Assembly (NCBI RefSeq): GCF_026213295.1
Contig: NC_079426.1
Span: forward strand, 27,421,602 to 27,485,601
DNA length: 64,000 nt
Direction: 5' to 3'
Origin: Gadus chalcogrammus
Lineage: Eukaryota; Chordata; Actinopteri; Gadiformes; Gadidae
The notes below the pieces were generated by a model. It had not been told where the DNA came from. It did no database searches and worked only from the letters and a program-made list of their open reading frames with translations. Shown here one piece after another: positions 11,541 through 23,506 of the stretch (its first letter is position 1; the number at the start of each line of letters is the position of its first letter). A program made the position numbers and the translations under genes.

Positions 11541-13597
11541 ATATTTTTTAGAATTAGCACTCTAAATAAGAACGTGTTCGTAATGATCTGCCTGGTTAAA
11601 TAAAGGTCGATTAAAAATGTACGTCAGACGAAATTCTTAATGATCAATTAATCAATCGTCGATTAATCATGCCCATCCCTACTATATGCAATATTTGTAA
11701 GTTAAAGGGGTAGCTTGGAATTTTGGACATGGGGCATGATTCTCCATGAAATTGAATACAACGGAAGTCCTAGATAGTCCTGAGCTTGTGGTTTGAGAGA
11801 AATTATATGAATCTCAATAGTGCCATTTTCTCCACAGAAGATACACCCCACCCGTCTAGAGAGGTACACACAACTTTCTTCATCAGCCCTCAAAAGGAAG
11901 CCATCCACTGAAGATTCTTTGACACCACCCTCCAAACAAACCAAGCTTTGGGAGACCCGAAGAGTGTCCCAGGCAAGTGTGGATAAAGTAGTCCTCAAAT
12001 TCGTTGTCCAAGGCTTGCACCCCCCACACATTGTTCAGCAACAGGGCTTCATTGAGCTTGTGCAACATCTTCAGCCAAATACAAATGTCATGACGCGCAA
12101 TACGGTTGTAAACAAAGTCACAAAGGCCTCTGTTGAAATGAAAGAAACCTGAAAGCTGCCCTAAGTGAAATTGAGTTCATAGCAACAACAACAGACTGCT
12201 GGACGGCACACCGTCGCGGTTTCATTGGTGTCACTACGCACTGGTTTAACCCCCAGACCATGCAGAGATCCTGTGCTGCCCTGGCATGCAAGCAACTGAA
12301 AGGGTCACATACCTTTTATGCCCTGGCTGGTGCCCTAAATGATATTCACACAGAATTCAATATCAGAGAGAAGATCGTTCGCACTACAACCGACAACGGA
12401 TCGAACTTCCTGAAAGCCTTCAGAGTTTATGGGCAGTCTGACGAGAACAACAATCCTGAACCTGTAGGAGAGGGGTGATGGAGAAGAGGATGACGGTGGC
12501 CAAAATGATGATTCCAATGAAGAGGAAAGCATTGAGGGTGTTGAATTTGTTGATGCCGGAGCCCTTTTAAAAGAGGATGACTACTTGGAATACCAGCTAC
12601 CCAAGCACCATCGCTGCGCCTGCACCTGCTCAATTTGGTGTCAACAGTTGATGCTTCTAAAGCAGAGAGCAACCATTGTACAAGCGTGTGGCAAGGTCCA
12701 CATGTTCCAAATGCTCTAGCTTGTGGAACAAAGTTCAAGATCAAGCACTGCAGCTGAAGCAATTGAAGACCACTGTAAACTACAACTCGTAAGGCCTGTG
12801 CCGACAAGGTGGAATTCACTCTTTTCAGCTTGTAGAAAGAATAGTGAGAATCACCAGAGAACAAGGAGAAGGAGCCCTTGCAGATGTCTGCACTGAATTA
12901 GGTACACCTAAGTAAGTGCTTGTTTTTCTGCCTTTCAGTTAATGAAGTGATTAACAATAGATTAAGTCAGTTTTATACTTTGAATACCGTACAACACTAT
13001 GGCATATGCAGTCTCCCCTATTTACTATGGATGTGATTTGTAGCAAGCAACACAATTTCATTTCTGAAAGCATCAGATTACTATTTTTCCTTTTTAATTA
13101 TCAGTTCCTCCAGTTGAAGGTGCTACATCAAGTAGGCTTAATGTTGCATGTTGTGTTTTTCTTTTCTTCTTTGTACAGGTTTACTCCAGTGGAACTCGCA
13201 TTTCTTGCAGAATATGCCAAGACAATGTCTCCAGTTGCGAAGGCACTTGACGTTCTCCAAGGAGAAACAAGTGTGCAGATGGGATGGTTGGTCCCACTAT
13301 TACACTACTTGGATCCAAGCTCCATCACCTGCGCGCCGCCTCCAAGTTTTGTGAGCCTTTGATTGCAGCAAGCACTTCTCGTAGGCCTGGACAAACCGCT
13401 TCGGAGAGATGCTTGCCGATCCAGGAGCTGATCGCCGCAGCCATTCTAGTCCCGAAATTTAAGACCTGCTGGACAGTGAGGAAATATCCTCAAATGTGGT
13501 AAGTGTCTCACTTCTCAACTTCCCCTTAATATGTGTCATTTCTTAGCCAAGTACTTCCGCTCAATTTCAATTTCCCTTCAGTACTAGGGTCTGGGAC

Positions 13598-13631
13598 ACA
13601 CACACGCACGCACGCACACACACACACACAA
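13598..13631. repeat. CA/CG-rich microsatellite
   Basis: Short CACACGCACG-CACA run in the third intron of the hAT transposase. Just before it (13545-13590) is a sequence resembling the edge of the RecQ-bearing element at 48026 (shared CTTCCGCTCAATTT). Confidence 0.7.
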
Positions 13632-15408
13632 TACTGACATGGTCTAAATTGTCCTGATTTTTTTGTTTTTTATTCCACAGGCCTTGACTACATCAGAAGC
13701 CACTTGGACTGTCAGGCCGAGAATCACGGCAGTGAGGGCTCCCAATCATCTGAGGAAGAGGACTTCTTTTCCTCCTTGAAGAAGACTGGCCCTCTTGAAA
13801 CGTCCCAGCAGTTGGATGCGTACCTGGGGTTCCAAGGAGACACAGTAGAGGTACTGAAGACCTTCCCAGCTGTGTACCAGCTATCACTCAAGCTTAATAC
13901 AGCACTCCCTGCCTCAGCAGCCTGTGAAAGACAGTTTAGTGCTGCAGGGCTGATCTTCAGCCCAAAAAGAGCGTGCATTGGCTCGAAGAACTTTGAGTTG
14001 CTTTTGCGGCTGAACAAAGCCTATTGGTAATTCTTTGTTTCATAGTCTGTGCTTAACTGGTGTAGATATTGTGGTTTTTTTTTCAGGAATGTTTCATCAA
14101 TTTGGTTATGGTGGTGGGTCCATGTTCGCCAAGTTCTTACTCGTTATCTTAATTTCCTGCAGCTAAGCTTGAATAAAGGCTTGTTGAATAACATGCCTCT
14201 GAAGTTTGACTTTTTGCACCATTCCAATACTTACAGGGAAATAGTCATCATATCTTCCGCTCCATGAAACGCATGTTAATGCTCAGTAGTACACATGTGG
14301 GTTCTTTAATGTATTTGCATTGTACCTAATATGCGTTCATTGTCAATGGGCATAAATGTGTCTGAAACATCCCAATTTTTCAACATTAACATTATAGTCC
14401 TTAGATGGCCTTTAGAAAAAGGTTTTTTGGGGTGGAAGTGGAGCAGTGTGCTATTAGGTGTGCTGTGTGTGTCACAAATTCACGGATGGGATAAATGCAG
14501 AGACCAAATTCCTGTATGTGTGAGCATACTTGGCAAAAAAGCTGATTTAATTCTATAGGCCCCTGTGGCACGGCCTAAGCTTTTGTCCTTAATGGCATTT
14601 TTTTCCCCTTGCATTACTTTTACTTTAATACTTTAAGTAGTTTTGAACCAGTACTTTTATACTTTTACTTAAGTAAAATGCTTGAGTTGATACTTCAAAC
14701 TTCTACAAAAGTATTTTTAAACGCTAGTATCTATACTTCTACTTGAGTAATGAATGTGAATACTTTTGACACCTCTGAATATGGATAGTAAAACTCTGAC
14801 TGACTTTCACTCATTTTGACGTGGGCAGTACACGGATAGCATGACTACGCATTGGCCAATCTGAATGCTCGTAGTCACTTATAGTTCGTCAAGTAAAATT
14901 GATTTATAAATCACAAAAAACAACTCATGTGAATTGATCATCTTCAGTCTTACTTTGTACTTGAGGCCTTTTTCGGGCATCTGTTGGAGTGGGAGCACTC
15001 GAAGGTCTCTAATGACAGGTAGGCAGGCATGATAATCCACAACGCGCAGGGCCATGTGTTTACATACTTCCTGTTTACATATTTTCCTGGATCCTGATTG
15101 GTGTCGCTGCCGCAGCCGCAAGGCACTGATTGGAGGGTCACAGACCATAATAGCAAAGGCCTACAGCGCAGATGAAAATGATTCAGATTACAGCGTTTAT
15201 TTGTTCAACAATATGAAACCTTGTCTTAGGTGTTTTAAAATGATGCTGAATTTATTTCCGATTATTCCAACGGCAGGAATACAAGGCACAGGGAACTTTG
15301 AGGTGCGTAAACGCTATTTAGAGGTGCGTAAACGCTATTTCCTAAATTCCAGAGGTGCGTAAACGGCGTTTACGTGCGTTTACCCTCCACTACAGCCCTG
15401 GTTACGCC

Positions 15409-15730
15409 TAATTAGCGCGATCCCAGCAAAAGTTCAGTTCATTAAATAATAATGGCAGCCGACGCTGCTCCTGTATTAAGGATTGTAATGAAATGTGAAC
15501 TTAATTATGGGGAAGAGGCGTTCATGGGGTCTCAGGAGAGCTTGAAGAAGTCATAAAAGCTGCTTCAGCGGCTCTGTGACATGTAAACAGCTGTGGTTTC
15601 CCGTTGACAATGACACTCAACGTGGATGGATACCAGGGAGTATTTTAAATTTAACTCCCGAAGACTCAGTTTAACAGGATCAAAGGAGCTGCGTTTCTTC
15701 ATCAGCACTGAAGTCAGGATATATGCAGTA
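15409..15730. other. Spacer between hAT and CCGCGG element
   Basis: No coding similarity or repeat structure seen. Confidence 0.4.
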
Positions 15731-16317
15731 CCGCGGGAAGTAGGGGTGCTGGGGGTGCTGCAGCACCCCCTGTCTGAGGCCCTGTCTTATCACAGAAAAC
15801 GATCATTTCTAAAAACTCCGGCCAAAGTGGAGATTTCTGAAAACGCTGGTTATGTGTTGTCGTGTCAACGGGGAGAAACGGGATTTTAGGTTCTGAAGCG
15901 TCACATTATGCACCAGGAAATGCTTAACGTCATGTGAGCGCCCGCTGTACCGTATTGGTCCGAGTATAAACACAAAACCCCTTGTAAGACGACCTATATT
16001 TGGAAAAAAGATTTGAAGACCAGATCTTCTTTTTTATAAATAAATAAATTGTATTCATTGAAATAATATACGAAAATAAAAAGGCATAGAATAAAACACT
16101 GCATTGCCACTAAACAGTAGTGCAAATAGGCCGTACTGATGTGTACACCAAAGACTATTCCCGACACTCCTCTGCCCCGCTGTGTTCGCTCTGGCTGTGG
16201 TCGCTCCGCACTGTTTCGGCCCGTGGCAAAGCGAGTCATCCTCGCTGCTGTCCAAGGCATTTTGAGACGCAGCATTTATTTAATGCTCATATGACCTAGT
16301 GCTGAAAAAAAGTATCA

Positions 16318-16759
16318 TGTTCTTCAAGGAAAGAGGGGTCGAATCCAAAGGAATAGCTTTAAAGATACTTTATTTGTATAAAGTATTTTCGGTATGGTAA
16401 ACTGATGCTCTGAAGTTAAGAGAGATTGAAGATGTGCCTTAGCACGTGCGAGAGTGTTCTCCTAGCTAGTCCAAGACACTAACCCACCGATGTCCTAGCT
16501 TAGCCTGGAGAGTTCTACCTGTCTCCAAGATGTGGAGGCTTTCTTATGGACTCGGAGGACCGGAAGACTTGGAGAAAACCGGTGGGACGTAATCCTCAGT
16601 TTTCCTCGCTTGGTCTGTGGTGCTGCCCTCTGTGGATAAAGTATCTATTGCAGCCTTCAGTAAGGCTCCCCTTGTGGCTATGTATGGTATTTACGGCTAA
16701 TATGTTTGGTCTTCATTGAGTCTATGTGTGGGTAGCTTAGATTCTTAAAATACGTAACA
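16318..16759 (-). repeat. 3' LTR (minus-strand element)
   Basis: Starts TGTTCTTC and ends CGTAACA on the plus strand, giving TG...CA ends in both orientations. One substitution separates it from the copy at 21363-21804. Confidence 0.93.
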
Positions 16760-17158
16760 GTCCCTCCTTGGTCATCTCAGATGACCATACAATAATATTT
16801 TAAATCATAAACACCATTTACCACACCGAAAACAGTCAAATTAGGATCAACACCATCTACCGTTGTGGAAAACTCTTGAATAGAGGGGAAAAACCACAAC
16901 GGGTTCATAATACTGAAATGGCATCCACCTTGTGGGTCTCATTGGAAATACAGGTCATTATTTAACAATACAACAATGAACATAAATCTTGTTATCATAC
17001 AATCACATGGCCAAATATCACACAAACAAAACTATTCATAGAAATCCCGAGCTAATACTTTTGGTTATGTGCTACAAGGCCATACAATTTTCATCATGTG
17101 TAAAAGTAAAGTACATAATACAATTTTAAAATTTCAAAATAATTGACAAGCTATCATG

Positions 17159-17282
17159 GATTTGGGGGGGTTCAGGTGATCTTCGTGTATTGGTGCGCCG
17201 GTTCATGTGGGTGATTTGGGCATAGATTTGGGGGGTTCAGGTGATCTTCGTGTTTTGGTGCGCCGGTTCATGTGGGTGGTTT
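17159..17282. repeat. Two-copy tandem repeat, about 63 bp
   Basis: TTTGGGGGGTTCAGGTGATC...GTTCATGTGGGTG is present twice in the retroelement between the gag-like gene and the 3' LTR. Confidence 0.85.
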
Positions 17283-17828
17283 TGGGCTTGTTATTATTGC
17301 AGTCATTGTTTTTTCTGTCGCCGTCTGGCCTGTAATTCATGAACCCAAGACTCGTCCCTCCTTGTCAAGGGCTCAACTCAGAGGGGTTACTCCTACATCA
17401 TGGGAGCCTTCAAACAGGTTCTCCGTCGTCGTCGTGTCAGTAACAGGTGGCCTGTAAAACAATCGCCTCAAAGAAGATCAACTGTACCATTATTAATGCA
17501 GCGATTCAGAAATAACGAGTTGTACTCATAACCAAACAATACTATATAATAACAAACACAATTCGTCTTGGTGGTTCAATAATTAATTATTCAAGTAAAT
17601 CCAGGATATTGATTATCTTAAGACACAGGTGCTACAAATGGTGGCATTTTATTCTATATATTGTCTCAAAGATACTTTCTATCCCTTGACAGTACCTTAA
17701 TCAGACCTGACCTGTTGTTGCTGGTTTTGACGGTGGGTACCTGGCGATGTTGTCTCCCGCTCCTTCTTGGAACAGGACTACCAGAAGGAATCCTACCAGG
17801 TCTGCTGCTGTGTGATGGGTTGAAACTG

Positions 17829-18923
17829 CTACTGAAACTGCTGCTGCTGATGCTGCTGCTGCTGCTGCTGCTGCGTCCAGTAGGGTTGTGGGTTTGGTTG
17901 CAGTTGTTGCTGCTGCTGCTGTGTGATGGGTTGAAACTGCTGCTGAAACTGCTGCTGCTGCTGCGTCCAGTAGGGTTGTGGGTTTGGTTGCAGCTGTTGT
18001 TGTTGCTGCTGCTCTGTTGGGCAGGATTGGGGCATGCCGACATTCGTTGCGCCCGGAGGGTGGTCCGCTTCTCGACCAATTATGGCACCCGGGCCGCTCC
18101 TCCCTTTTATCACGCGGTCGGTCCCGTCCTTTGGCCCCTTCTTCGAGTCGTACTCAACGCCATCGTAATCTTGACATTCTCCTGCGAACGACGGTGGGGG
18201 TTGATCGTTGTATGAGATGTCCACAGGCCCCTTCTCTATGTGGAGCATTGGGAATTGGAGGGCAGGGCCTTTGGAATCTCGAGGCGCCGGATGGTCATAG
18301 CAGCCGTATGGTGGTGGGGCCTTTGTATTGTTTGGGAAAGGGGTGTTTTCTTCGAGGCTGGGGTAGGTGTTGTTGCGGAGGCCGGTGTTGTCATCTGCAC
18401 ATGGCGCCTCTTTGCCCCCCACGTCTGCTCCGTCTAGGGTTAGTGGGGCCGCACGCCCTTCGATGTGAGGTGCTGCAGGCAGCCCTTTCAACACTGTGTC
18501 CTCTTGGCGGGAAAGGTCGGTTGGTCGCCCTTCCCTCTTCCGTACTTCCATGTCTATTGCCGCATTGTAGGCGTTGAGTAGGGCTCGGGCGTAGCTCTCC
18601 CTCTTTTTCCTGTAGTCGACTGAATCCGCGTTTCGTACCTTGTTCTCGTTTGCGCGTCTCGTCGCAGCCCATTCGCTCTCCTTCAGGGTGTATTCCCAGG
18701 CCGCTGTTGTGAGGCCGGTGGTGACTTTTACACCAACAGGCCAAACTCCAACTCGTTCCCACTCCTTCCTGTACTTTTCTTCTCGCTTAGCCCAAGTTTT
18801 CTGTTGTCCAGTGGACAACGCTTTGTCCTTCAGGGCGTTCGCTGCCATATACCTGGCTACTGCCGCCCTCATCTGGGCCGGGGTATCTGGGTCAGGTCTC
18901 GCTTCCATTAGGCGAGGTAGCAC
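17829..18923 (-). CDS. Gag-like protein with PPPY motif and Gln-rich tail
   Basis: Open frame of about 364 codons in the minus-strand LTR element. The same frame continues upstream without a stop to about 19202 (Pro-rich, no ATG there). The first ATG is near 18908, so the true start is uncertain. Residues 20-130 are Arg/Lys/Glu/Ala-rich and probably helical. Residues 200-206 contain KAPPPYG, a PPxY late-domain-like motif of the kind that recruits NEDD4-type ligases in retroviral Gag. From about residue 305 the protein becomes repeats of poly-Gln broken by PNPQPYWTQ. No zinc knuckle is seen. The role as Gag is inferred from position between LTRs and the PPPY motif; I cannot assign a retroviral genus or family. 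The Gln tract is built of CAG/CTG codons and is likely unstable in length. Confidence 0.6.
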   Translation of the reverse strand: MLPRLMEARPDPDTPAQMRAAVARYMAANALKDKALSTGQQKTWAKREEKYRKEWERVGVWPVGVKVTTGLTTAAWEYTLKESEWAATRRANENKVRNADSVDYRKKRESYARALLNAYNAAIDMEVRKREGRPTDLSRQEDTVLKGLPAAPHIEGRAAPLTLDGADVGGKEAPCADDNTGLRNNTYPSLEENTPFPNNTKAPPPYGCYDHPAPRDSKGPALQFPMLHIEKGPVDISYNDQPPPSFAGECQDYDGVEYDSKKGPKDGTDRVIKGRSGPGAIIGREADHPPGATNVGMPQSCPTEQQQQQQLQPNPQPYWTQQQQQFQQQFQPITQQQQQQLQPNPQPYWTQQQQQQQHQQQQFQ

Positions 18924-18999
18924 ATCGAGCGAGGCCCTGATGTCTGGAAAGGCGCGTCTGCTGGGGCTAGGCGTGGGTGAGCAGTTGGGGGCCGCTGTC

Positions 19000-19200
19000 T
19001 GGTGTTGCGGCAGGAGTGCGGCAGGCGTTGTTTCGGTCAGCAGGGGGAGGCGTTGAGGGTACAGGATAGGCGCCGCTGCAAACCAGCAGGGGTAGGCGTA
19101 GAGGTAGATGCCGGTGTAGGTTAGCAGGGGGAGCGTTGAGGCAGGTACCGGGGTTGGCCTGCAGGGGGAGGTTAGGTGGGGGTGGGGGTCACGGCACAGG
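19000..19200. repeat. Imperfect GC-rich repeats (AGCAGGGGGAG words)
   Basis: AGCAGGGGnAGGCGTTGAGG-type words recur at about 20-60 bp spacing just upstream of the gag-like frame. In the minus sense they encode a Pro/Leu-rich extension. Confidence 0.6.
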
Positions 19201-19202
19201 GG

Positions 19203-19805
19203 CTATATCCAACACTTGAATGACCAAGCACACACTATTCGCACGTCGTGCTGTGAGTGTACCCGTCAATAAACAAGTATTCAATGGGATGGGGACAGGG
19301 ATCTGCAACAGGACCTGCGGAGAGGGTGGCGTTAAGGTGGAGAAGTGAAAAAATAAAAAGGGGTGGGGGTCTTTTACTCCAGGACCTGCGGAGAGAGATC
19401 AAAGGGGTGTGAAGGGGGTTTAGAGAGAGAGAAGGGGAGGTTAGGTGGGGGTGGGGGTCGCAGCACAGGGGATGCGAAGTACTAAGAGTGTTTGGGTTTT
19501 TCGGGAATTCACAACTTATTTATCGATAAAGAAACTTTTCTTGATTTCTATCTGAACGACAAAAGGCTGTGATGACTTATTATCTATATCCAACACTTAA
19601 ATGACCAAGCACACACTATTCGCACGTCGTGCTGTGAGTGTACCCGTCAATAAACAAGTATTCAATGGGATGGGGACAGGGATCTGCAACAGGACCTGCG
19701 GAGAGGGTGGAGATAAGGTGGAGAAGTGAAAAAATAAAAAGGGGTGGGGGGCTTTTACTCCAGGACCTGCGGAGAGAGATGAAAGGGGTGTGAAGGGGGT
19801 TTACA
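19203..19805. repeat. Direct duplication within the retroelement leader (~365-bp spacing)
   Basis: TATATCCAACACTTRAATGACC and about 240 bp after it occur at 19203 and again at 19585. Both copies include ACAGGGATCTGCAACAGGACC and GGACCTGCGGAGAGA words. They lie in the 5' leader in the minus sense. Confidence 0.85.
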
Positions 19806-20178
19806 ATAGGATGTGGGGACAAGGACAGAAGGGTGGGGTGAGTTTACGATAGGATATGGGATATTGGGACAAAGGATGGGGAGAGGGGGGTGAGTTTACG
19901 ACCAGATCTATAGAGACAGAGACAGAAGTGTTGGAGTTATCAAAGGAGTTTACGACCGGATCTGCAGAGACAGAGAAAGAAGGGTTGGGGTTATCAAAGG
20001 GGTTTTCTGGGGTATGGGAGAAAAAGTACAACAACTATTCGAGTTGTTCCAGTCCTACCGGACTGCGCAACCAGGCCACAAGATAGCACCGGCACCGAGA
20101 GATAGAGATCTGCTTTTGCCTAGGTCAGAGGTTATGCAGTCTTAACAAAAGACTGACCATTCATCCCCTACCGACTTG

Positions 20179-20397
<219 letters not shown>

Positions 20398-20404
20398 ATG
20401 TAAC

Positions 20405-21362
20405 ACTTAAGTTGAGCCCCCCGTTGCTTTAGAGAAATGGCGTCTATTTCAAAAAAGGAGTTTGACTATAACGACTGATGGTATGAACAAAGGAAACGCA
20501 CGGTTCCAAGACGCGAGGTCCCCTTAAATCGTACACCACGTGGTACATCCAAAGGGCTGTAGAGACAAACTAGTTTTGACCCAGGTAGCTCTAGTCAAAA
20601 GCATGTATTGGATCTCTATAAGAAGTAAGAGATTCCTGCAAGTTTGTCCCCACGGCGGGTTAGCGAGGCGCTTGATAGCAGATGGGTTATTACTGCGTAA
20701 GTCCACCTCTACGGCTGCGTTCTATACTAACCAAAATTGCACATGAGATGTTACGTGAACCGGGCTGTGAGGAATCAATTCGATTTGAATTCCTTGGCTA
20801 ACTACGGCCAAGCTTCCGGTTTAATATGCAACTAAGCTAGGTTAACGTTAAAAACCTGACCTTTCCTCACCCCGCCGTAAGAGTTCAGAAGTTTATGGTC
20901 GGTAATAAATATACCTTATGGTGGCCCGGTTTAACTTCGGCGCTTCACCAAATAAATAACACTTAACCACAGGTGATATGTCTCCCACGTTGGTACGAAC
21001 ATTTAGATCTAATCAGGATTGCATATAGTCTATCTACAAACCCATATAAAACACACTCCTAGCCCTTATACTTCGTGAGCTCGTTATTTAATTTCAATCT
21101 GTTAGCTTATTCTAGGCCGTTTGTAACCGGCTGTATGAATTTAAACCAGTCCGAGATTACACGTCCCCGCAGCCTGACGGATGCAGTACAAGCTATTCAC
21201 CTAATGTTACTAATCTAACTATACAGAGTTTAGTCATTGACAACAGGTTCTGTTTACCTTTGTTGTGGCGCCTGTAAGTAGCTTGTACTGCTTTCCGAAC
21301 GGCCTCGCGGTCGCCAGTCTCGGTCCGGACTTTCCACGAACGTCGGGGTCAACCAATTATTA
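20405..21362 (-). other. 5' leader of LTR element
   Basis: Non-coding in all frames. Lies between the 5' LTR and the purine tract. A candidate primer-binding site (TGGTTGACCCCGACG in minus sense) is at about 21340-21356, three to seven bases inside the LTR. Confidence 0.5.
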
Positions 21363-21804
21363 TGTTCTTCAAGGAAAGAGGGGTCGAATCCAAAGGAATA
21401 GCTTTAAAGATACTTTATTTGTATAAAGTATTTTCGGTATGGTAAACTGATGCTCTGAAGTTAAGAGAGATTGAAGATGTGCCTTAGCACGTGCGAGAGT
21501 GTTCTCCTAGCTAGTCCAAGACACTAACCCACCGATGTCCTAGCTTAGCCTGGAGAGTTCTACCTGTCTCCAAGATGTGGAGGCTTTCTTATGGACTCGG
21601 AGGACCGGAAGACTTGGAGAAAACCGGTGGGACGTAATCCTCGGTTTTCCTCGCTTGGTCTGTGGTGCTGCCCTCTGTGGATAAAGTATCTATTGCAGCC
21701 TTCAGTAAGGCTCCCCTTGTGGCTATGTATGGTATTTACGGCTAATATGTTTGGTCTTCATTGAGTCTATGTGTGGGTAGCTTAGATTCTTAAAATACGT
21801 AACA
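21363..21804 (-). repeat. 5' LTR (minus-strand element)
   Basis: Same 442 bp as 16318-16759 with one difference. Its outer edge CGTAACA is followed by AAAGT. Confidence 0.93.
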
Positions 21805-22039
21805 AAAGTTATATGAAAAAGTGTGAGGGGAGCGGTGGTGCGCTAAACTTGTTCTGTGAGCAGCTGGATGTGAACCATGGTGTGAACACAATGATTGATT
21901 TTCGACTGTACGTGCATGCACTGGTGTAATTGAGCTGCGCTGCTATATATCTTTTTTATCAATGTAGCGAGTTGCGAGTCTAGTGCAGGCTGAGTTTTTT
22001 TTTTCCAGCACCCCCTGCTGAGAATACGTTCCCGCGGCT

Positions 22040-22550
22040 ATGGATATAGGCTATGTATAGTTGGTTACCTTTAGACACCAGCTCCCTCTTCTCTCTGGCA
22101 AGATGGAGGATTTTTACCTTATCCTGAAATTGAGGAGTTTGATCAGGATGGGTCTTGGACCTGCTCTGTCGTTGTGGCGGAACGTAGGCGTGCGGTGGGC
22201 TCGCTCAATGACCGGAGGAGTGGGAAAGTTTTCCGGGCCAAGTAACTGAGGAATTAACTTGGACATGAACCCCAGGATATCGCGGCCCTCCGCGGATTCA
22301 GGAATCCTCACAAAGCGAAGGTTAGAGGCTCGGCTTCGGTTCTCCAGGTCCTGGATCTTGTCCATCAGGCATTGTCTTTGGTTAATTCCTTAGTCAGCGT
22401 GCTGAGATTTGTAACGTTGTCCTCGTTTGCTCCGACCCGCTGCTCTAGTGAATGCACATGTTCTCCAAGAATGCCTAGAGAAACCTGAATGCTGCACAAT
22501 TTTGTTTGAATGGGATCCACCTTTGAATCTAGATGAGTGAGCTGCCATCT
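22040..22550 (-). pseudogene. L1-type ORF1 fragment (copy 1)
   Basis: Same as the fragment at 23507-24010, but a 4-bp deletion near 22369 breaks the frame between the coiled-coil part and the RRM-like part. Readable blocks are DKIQDLENRSRASNLRFV and GFMSKLIPQLLGPENF. Confidence 0.8.
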
Positions 22551-22702
22551 ATGGTGAGAGGTTTGCGGACGAACAGCTCAGGCTGCCGGATGGCGCTGCA
22601 AGAAACTTTTATAAACGCAATATTGTTATTCCGCAGTAATCAGCCCAACAGCCCCGAAACGTTAACGGCCCACCGGGAATTCTCCCGACTCTCCCGATTG
22701 CC

Positions 22703-22704
<2 letters not shown>

Positions 22705-22751
<47 letters not shown>
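22705..22751. repeat. (TG)n microsatellite
   Basis: About 23 TG units; the equivalent in copy 2 is twice as long. Confidence 0.97.
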
Positions 22752-22753
<2 letters not shown>

Positions 22754-23099
22754 ATAGGTTATTCGATAGCATGGTAATGTGTATAGGCCTACGTACGGTA
22801 GGAATATACATAGGCCTACTGGTTTAAATAATAAATGTTATAGTATTTCCCATCATTGCTGAACAAGAGTTTTGTTCGAAAGTTCAGTGATTGAAACAAA
22901 TCATAGCCTGGGCTATTGAACTTTTACGGTAGGCCCACTGTCATGCACCTACCCGATGTCAAGTGGACCGGGTTGAATTCACTGCGGGTCTCTCTTCTTA
23001 TATCCATCTTACCAAATATATTTTATTACTGTCTTTCTCAACACTCTCTGATATCTTTAAAAGGCTGGCAGCACGAAATCAAGGGATAAATAGAAAATG

Positions 23100-23172
23100 T
23101 GTGATTAATCGCGAGTTATCTATGACGTTAATGTGATTAATCGCGATTCAATATTTTAATCGCTTGTCAGCA
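23100..23172. repeat. Teleost ATCGCGATTAA repeat end (copy 1)
   Basis: GATTAATCGCGAGTTA...ATTTTAATCGCTTGTCAGCAC. Same family as the repeats at 24607-24680, 25765-25860 and 26180-26262; palindromic AT core. Confidence 0.6.
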
Positions 23173-23506
23173 CTAGTAATTACCCAGTAATGCACTATGA
23201 TTTACCATATATCGACCGGGTAAATACCTAGTAGTTAGAGGACTGTAAAAGGAAGGGTTACCTCATTATGATTGAACCAACTGCTACAAAAAGTGCACTT
23301 CTACAGATTAGTGCCCCCTAAGACTCCTTAAGAATATCTTGAAGTATTTTGTAGACATAAGTGTAAAGGTACTTTAAAGTTAAATCAAGCCAAACAACAT
23401 TTCCACAAATGAATCAACGTGCTGAATGACAACAGGTTTAATGTCAATCAGTGTAACACATGTGTTTTTTTCCAGCACCCCCTGCTGAGAATACGTTCCC
23501 GCGGCT

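Larger units (their letters stand above)
10789..14030 (+). pseudogene. hAT transposase, four exons, frameshifted
   Basis: Inferred exons are 10789-10997, 11838-12911, 13179-13498 and 13681-14030, each with GT donors (GTAAGC, GTAAGT, GTAAGT) and CAG acceptors. Exon 1 starts at ATG (MSEPSTSEAAGG) and holds a BED-type zinc finger ending SPSNLKKHIE, with frame breaks. Exon 2 has FVVQGLHPPHIV, TTDCWTAHRRGFIGV (first catalytic Asp), TTDNGSNFLKAF (second Asp) and PTRWNS. Exon 3 carries FTPVELAFLAEYAKTMSPVA, and exon 4 has ALPASAACERQFSAAGLIF (hATC dimerisation) and ends LLRLNKAYW-stop. Frameshifts near 10900, 12150, 12470, 12640 and 12815, plus a frame change in exon 3 near 13300, make it inactive. 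It resembles BED-finger hAT proteins of fish. Confidence 0.9.
10358..14777 (+). mobile_element. Inner hAT element with TIRs and 8-bp TSD
   Basis: Left end CAGAGGTGTCAAGTA and right end ...ACTTTTGACACCTCTG, flanked by AATATGGA at 10350-10357 and 14778-14785. The subterminal zones on both sides are tandemly structured TACTTxTACTT-type sequences, a well-known look of fish hAT ends. It carries a spliced transposase gene. Its position inside the outer hAT shows it arrived later. Confidence 0.95.
9403..15400 (-). mobile_element. Outer hAT element with TIRs and 8-bp TSD
   Basis: The left end CAGGGCTGTAGTGG and right end CCACTACAGCCCTG are perfect 14-bp inverted repeats. They are flanked by GTTACGCC at 9395-9402 and 15401-15408, the 8-bp duplication expected of hAT. 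The subterminal region at 15300-15395 has three copies of GAGGTGCGTAAACG. Only the C-terminal part of its transposase remains, on the minus strand, so most of the element is deleted. A second hAT sits inside it. Confidence 0.93.
22000..23464. repeat. Tandem duplication, copy 1 (~1.47 kb)
   Basis: Starts in a T-run before CCAGCACCCCCTGCTG and ends at AACACATGTG. Apart from TG-repeat length, a 4-bp TAGG indel (near 22369) and a base change near 22637, it matches 23465-24979 throughout. Confidence 0.95.

Noticed and set aside
17661..18577. Leu-rich plus-strand frames opposite the gag-like gene
   Set aside because: They are the complement of CAG/CTG-rich coding sequence. The minus frame is longer, has a motif and lies in the element's sense direction.
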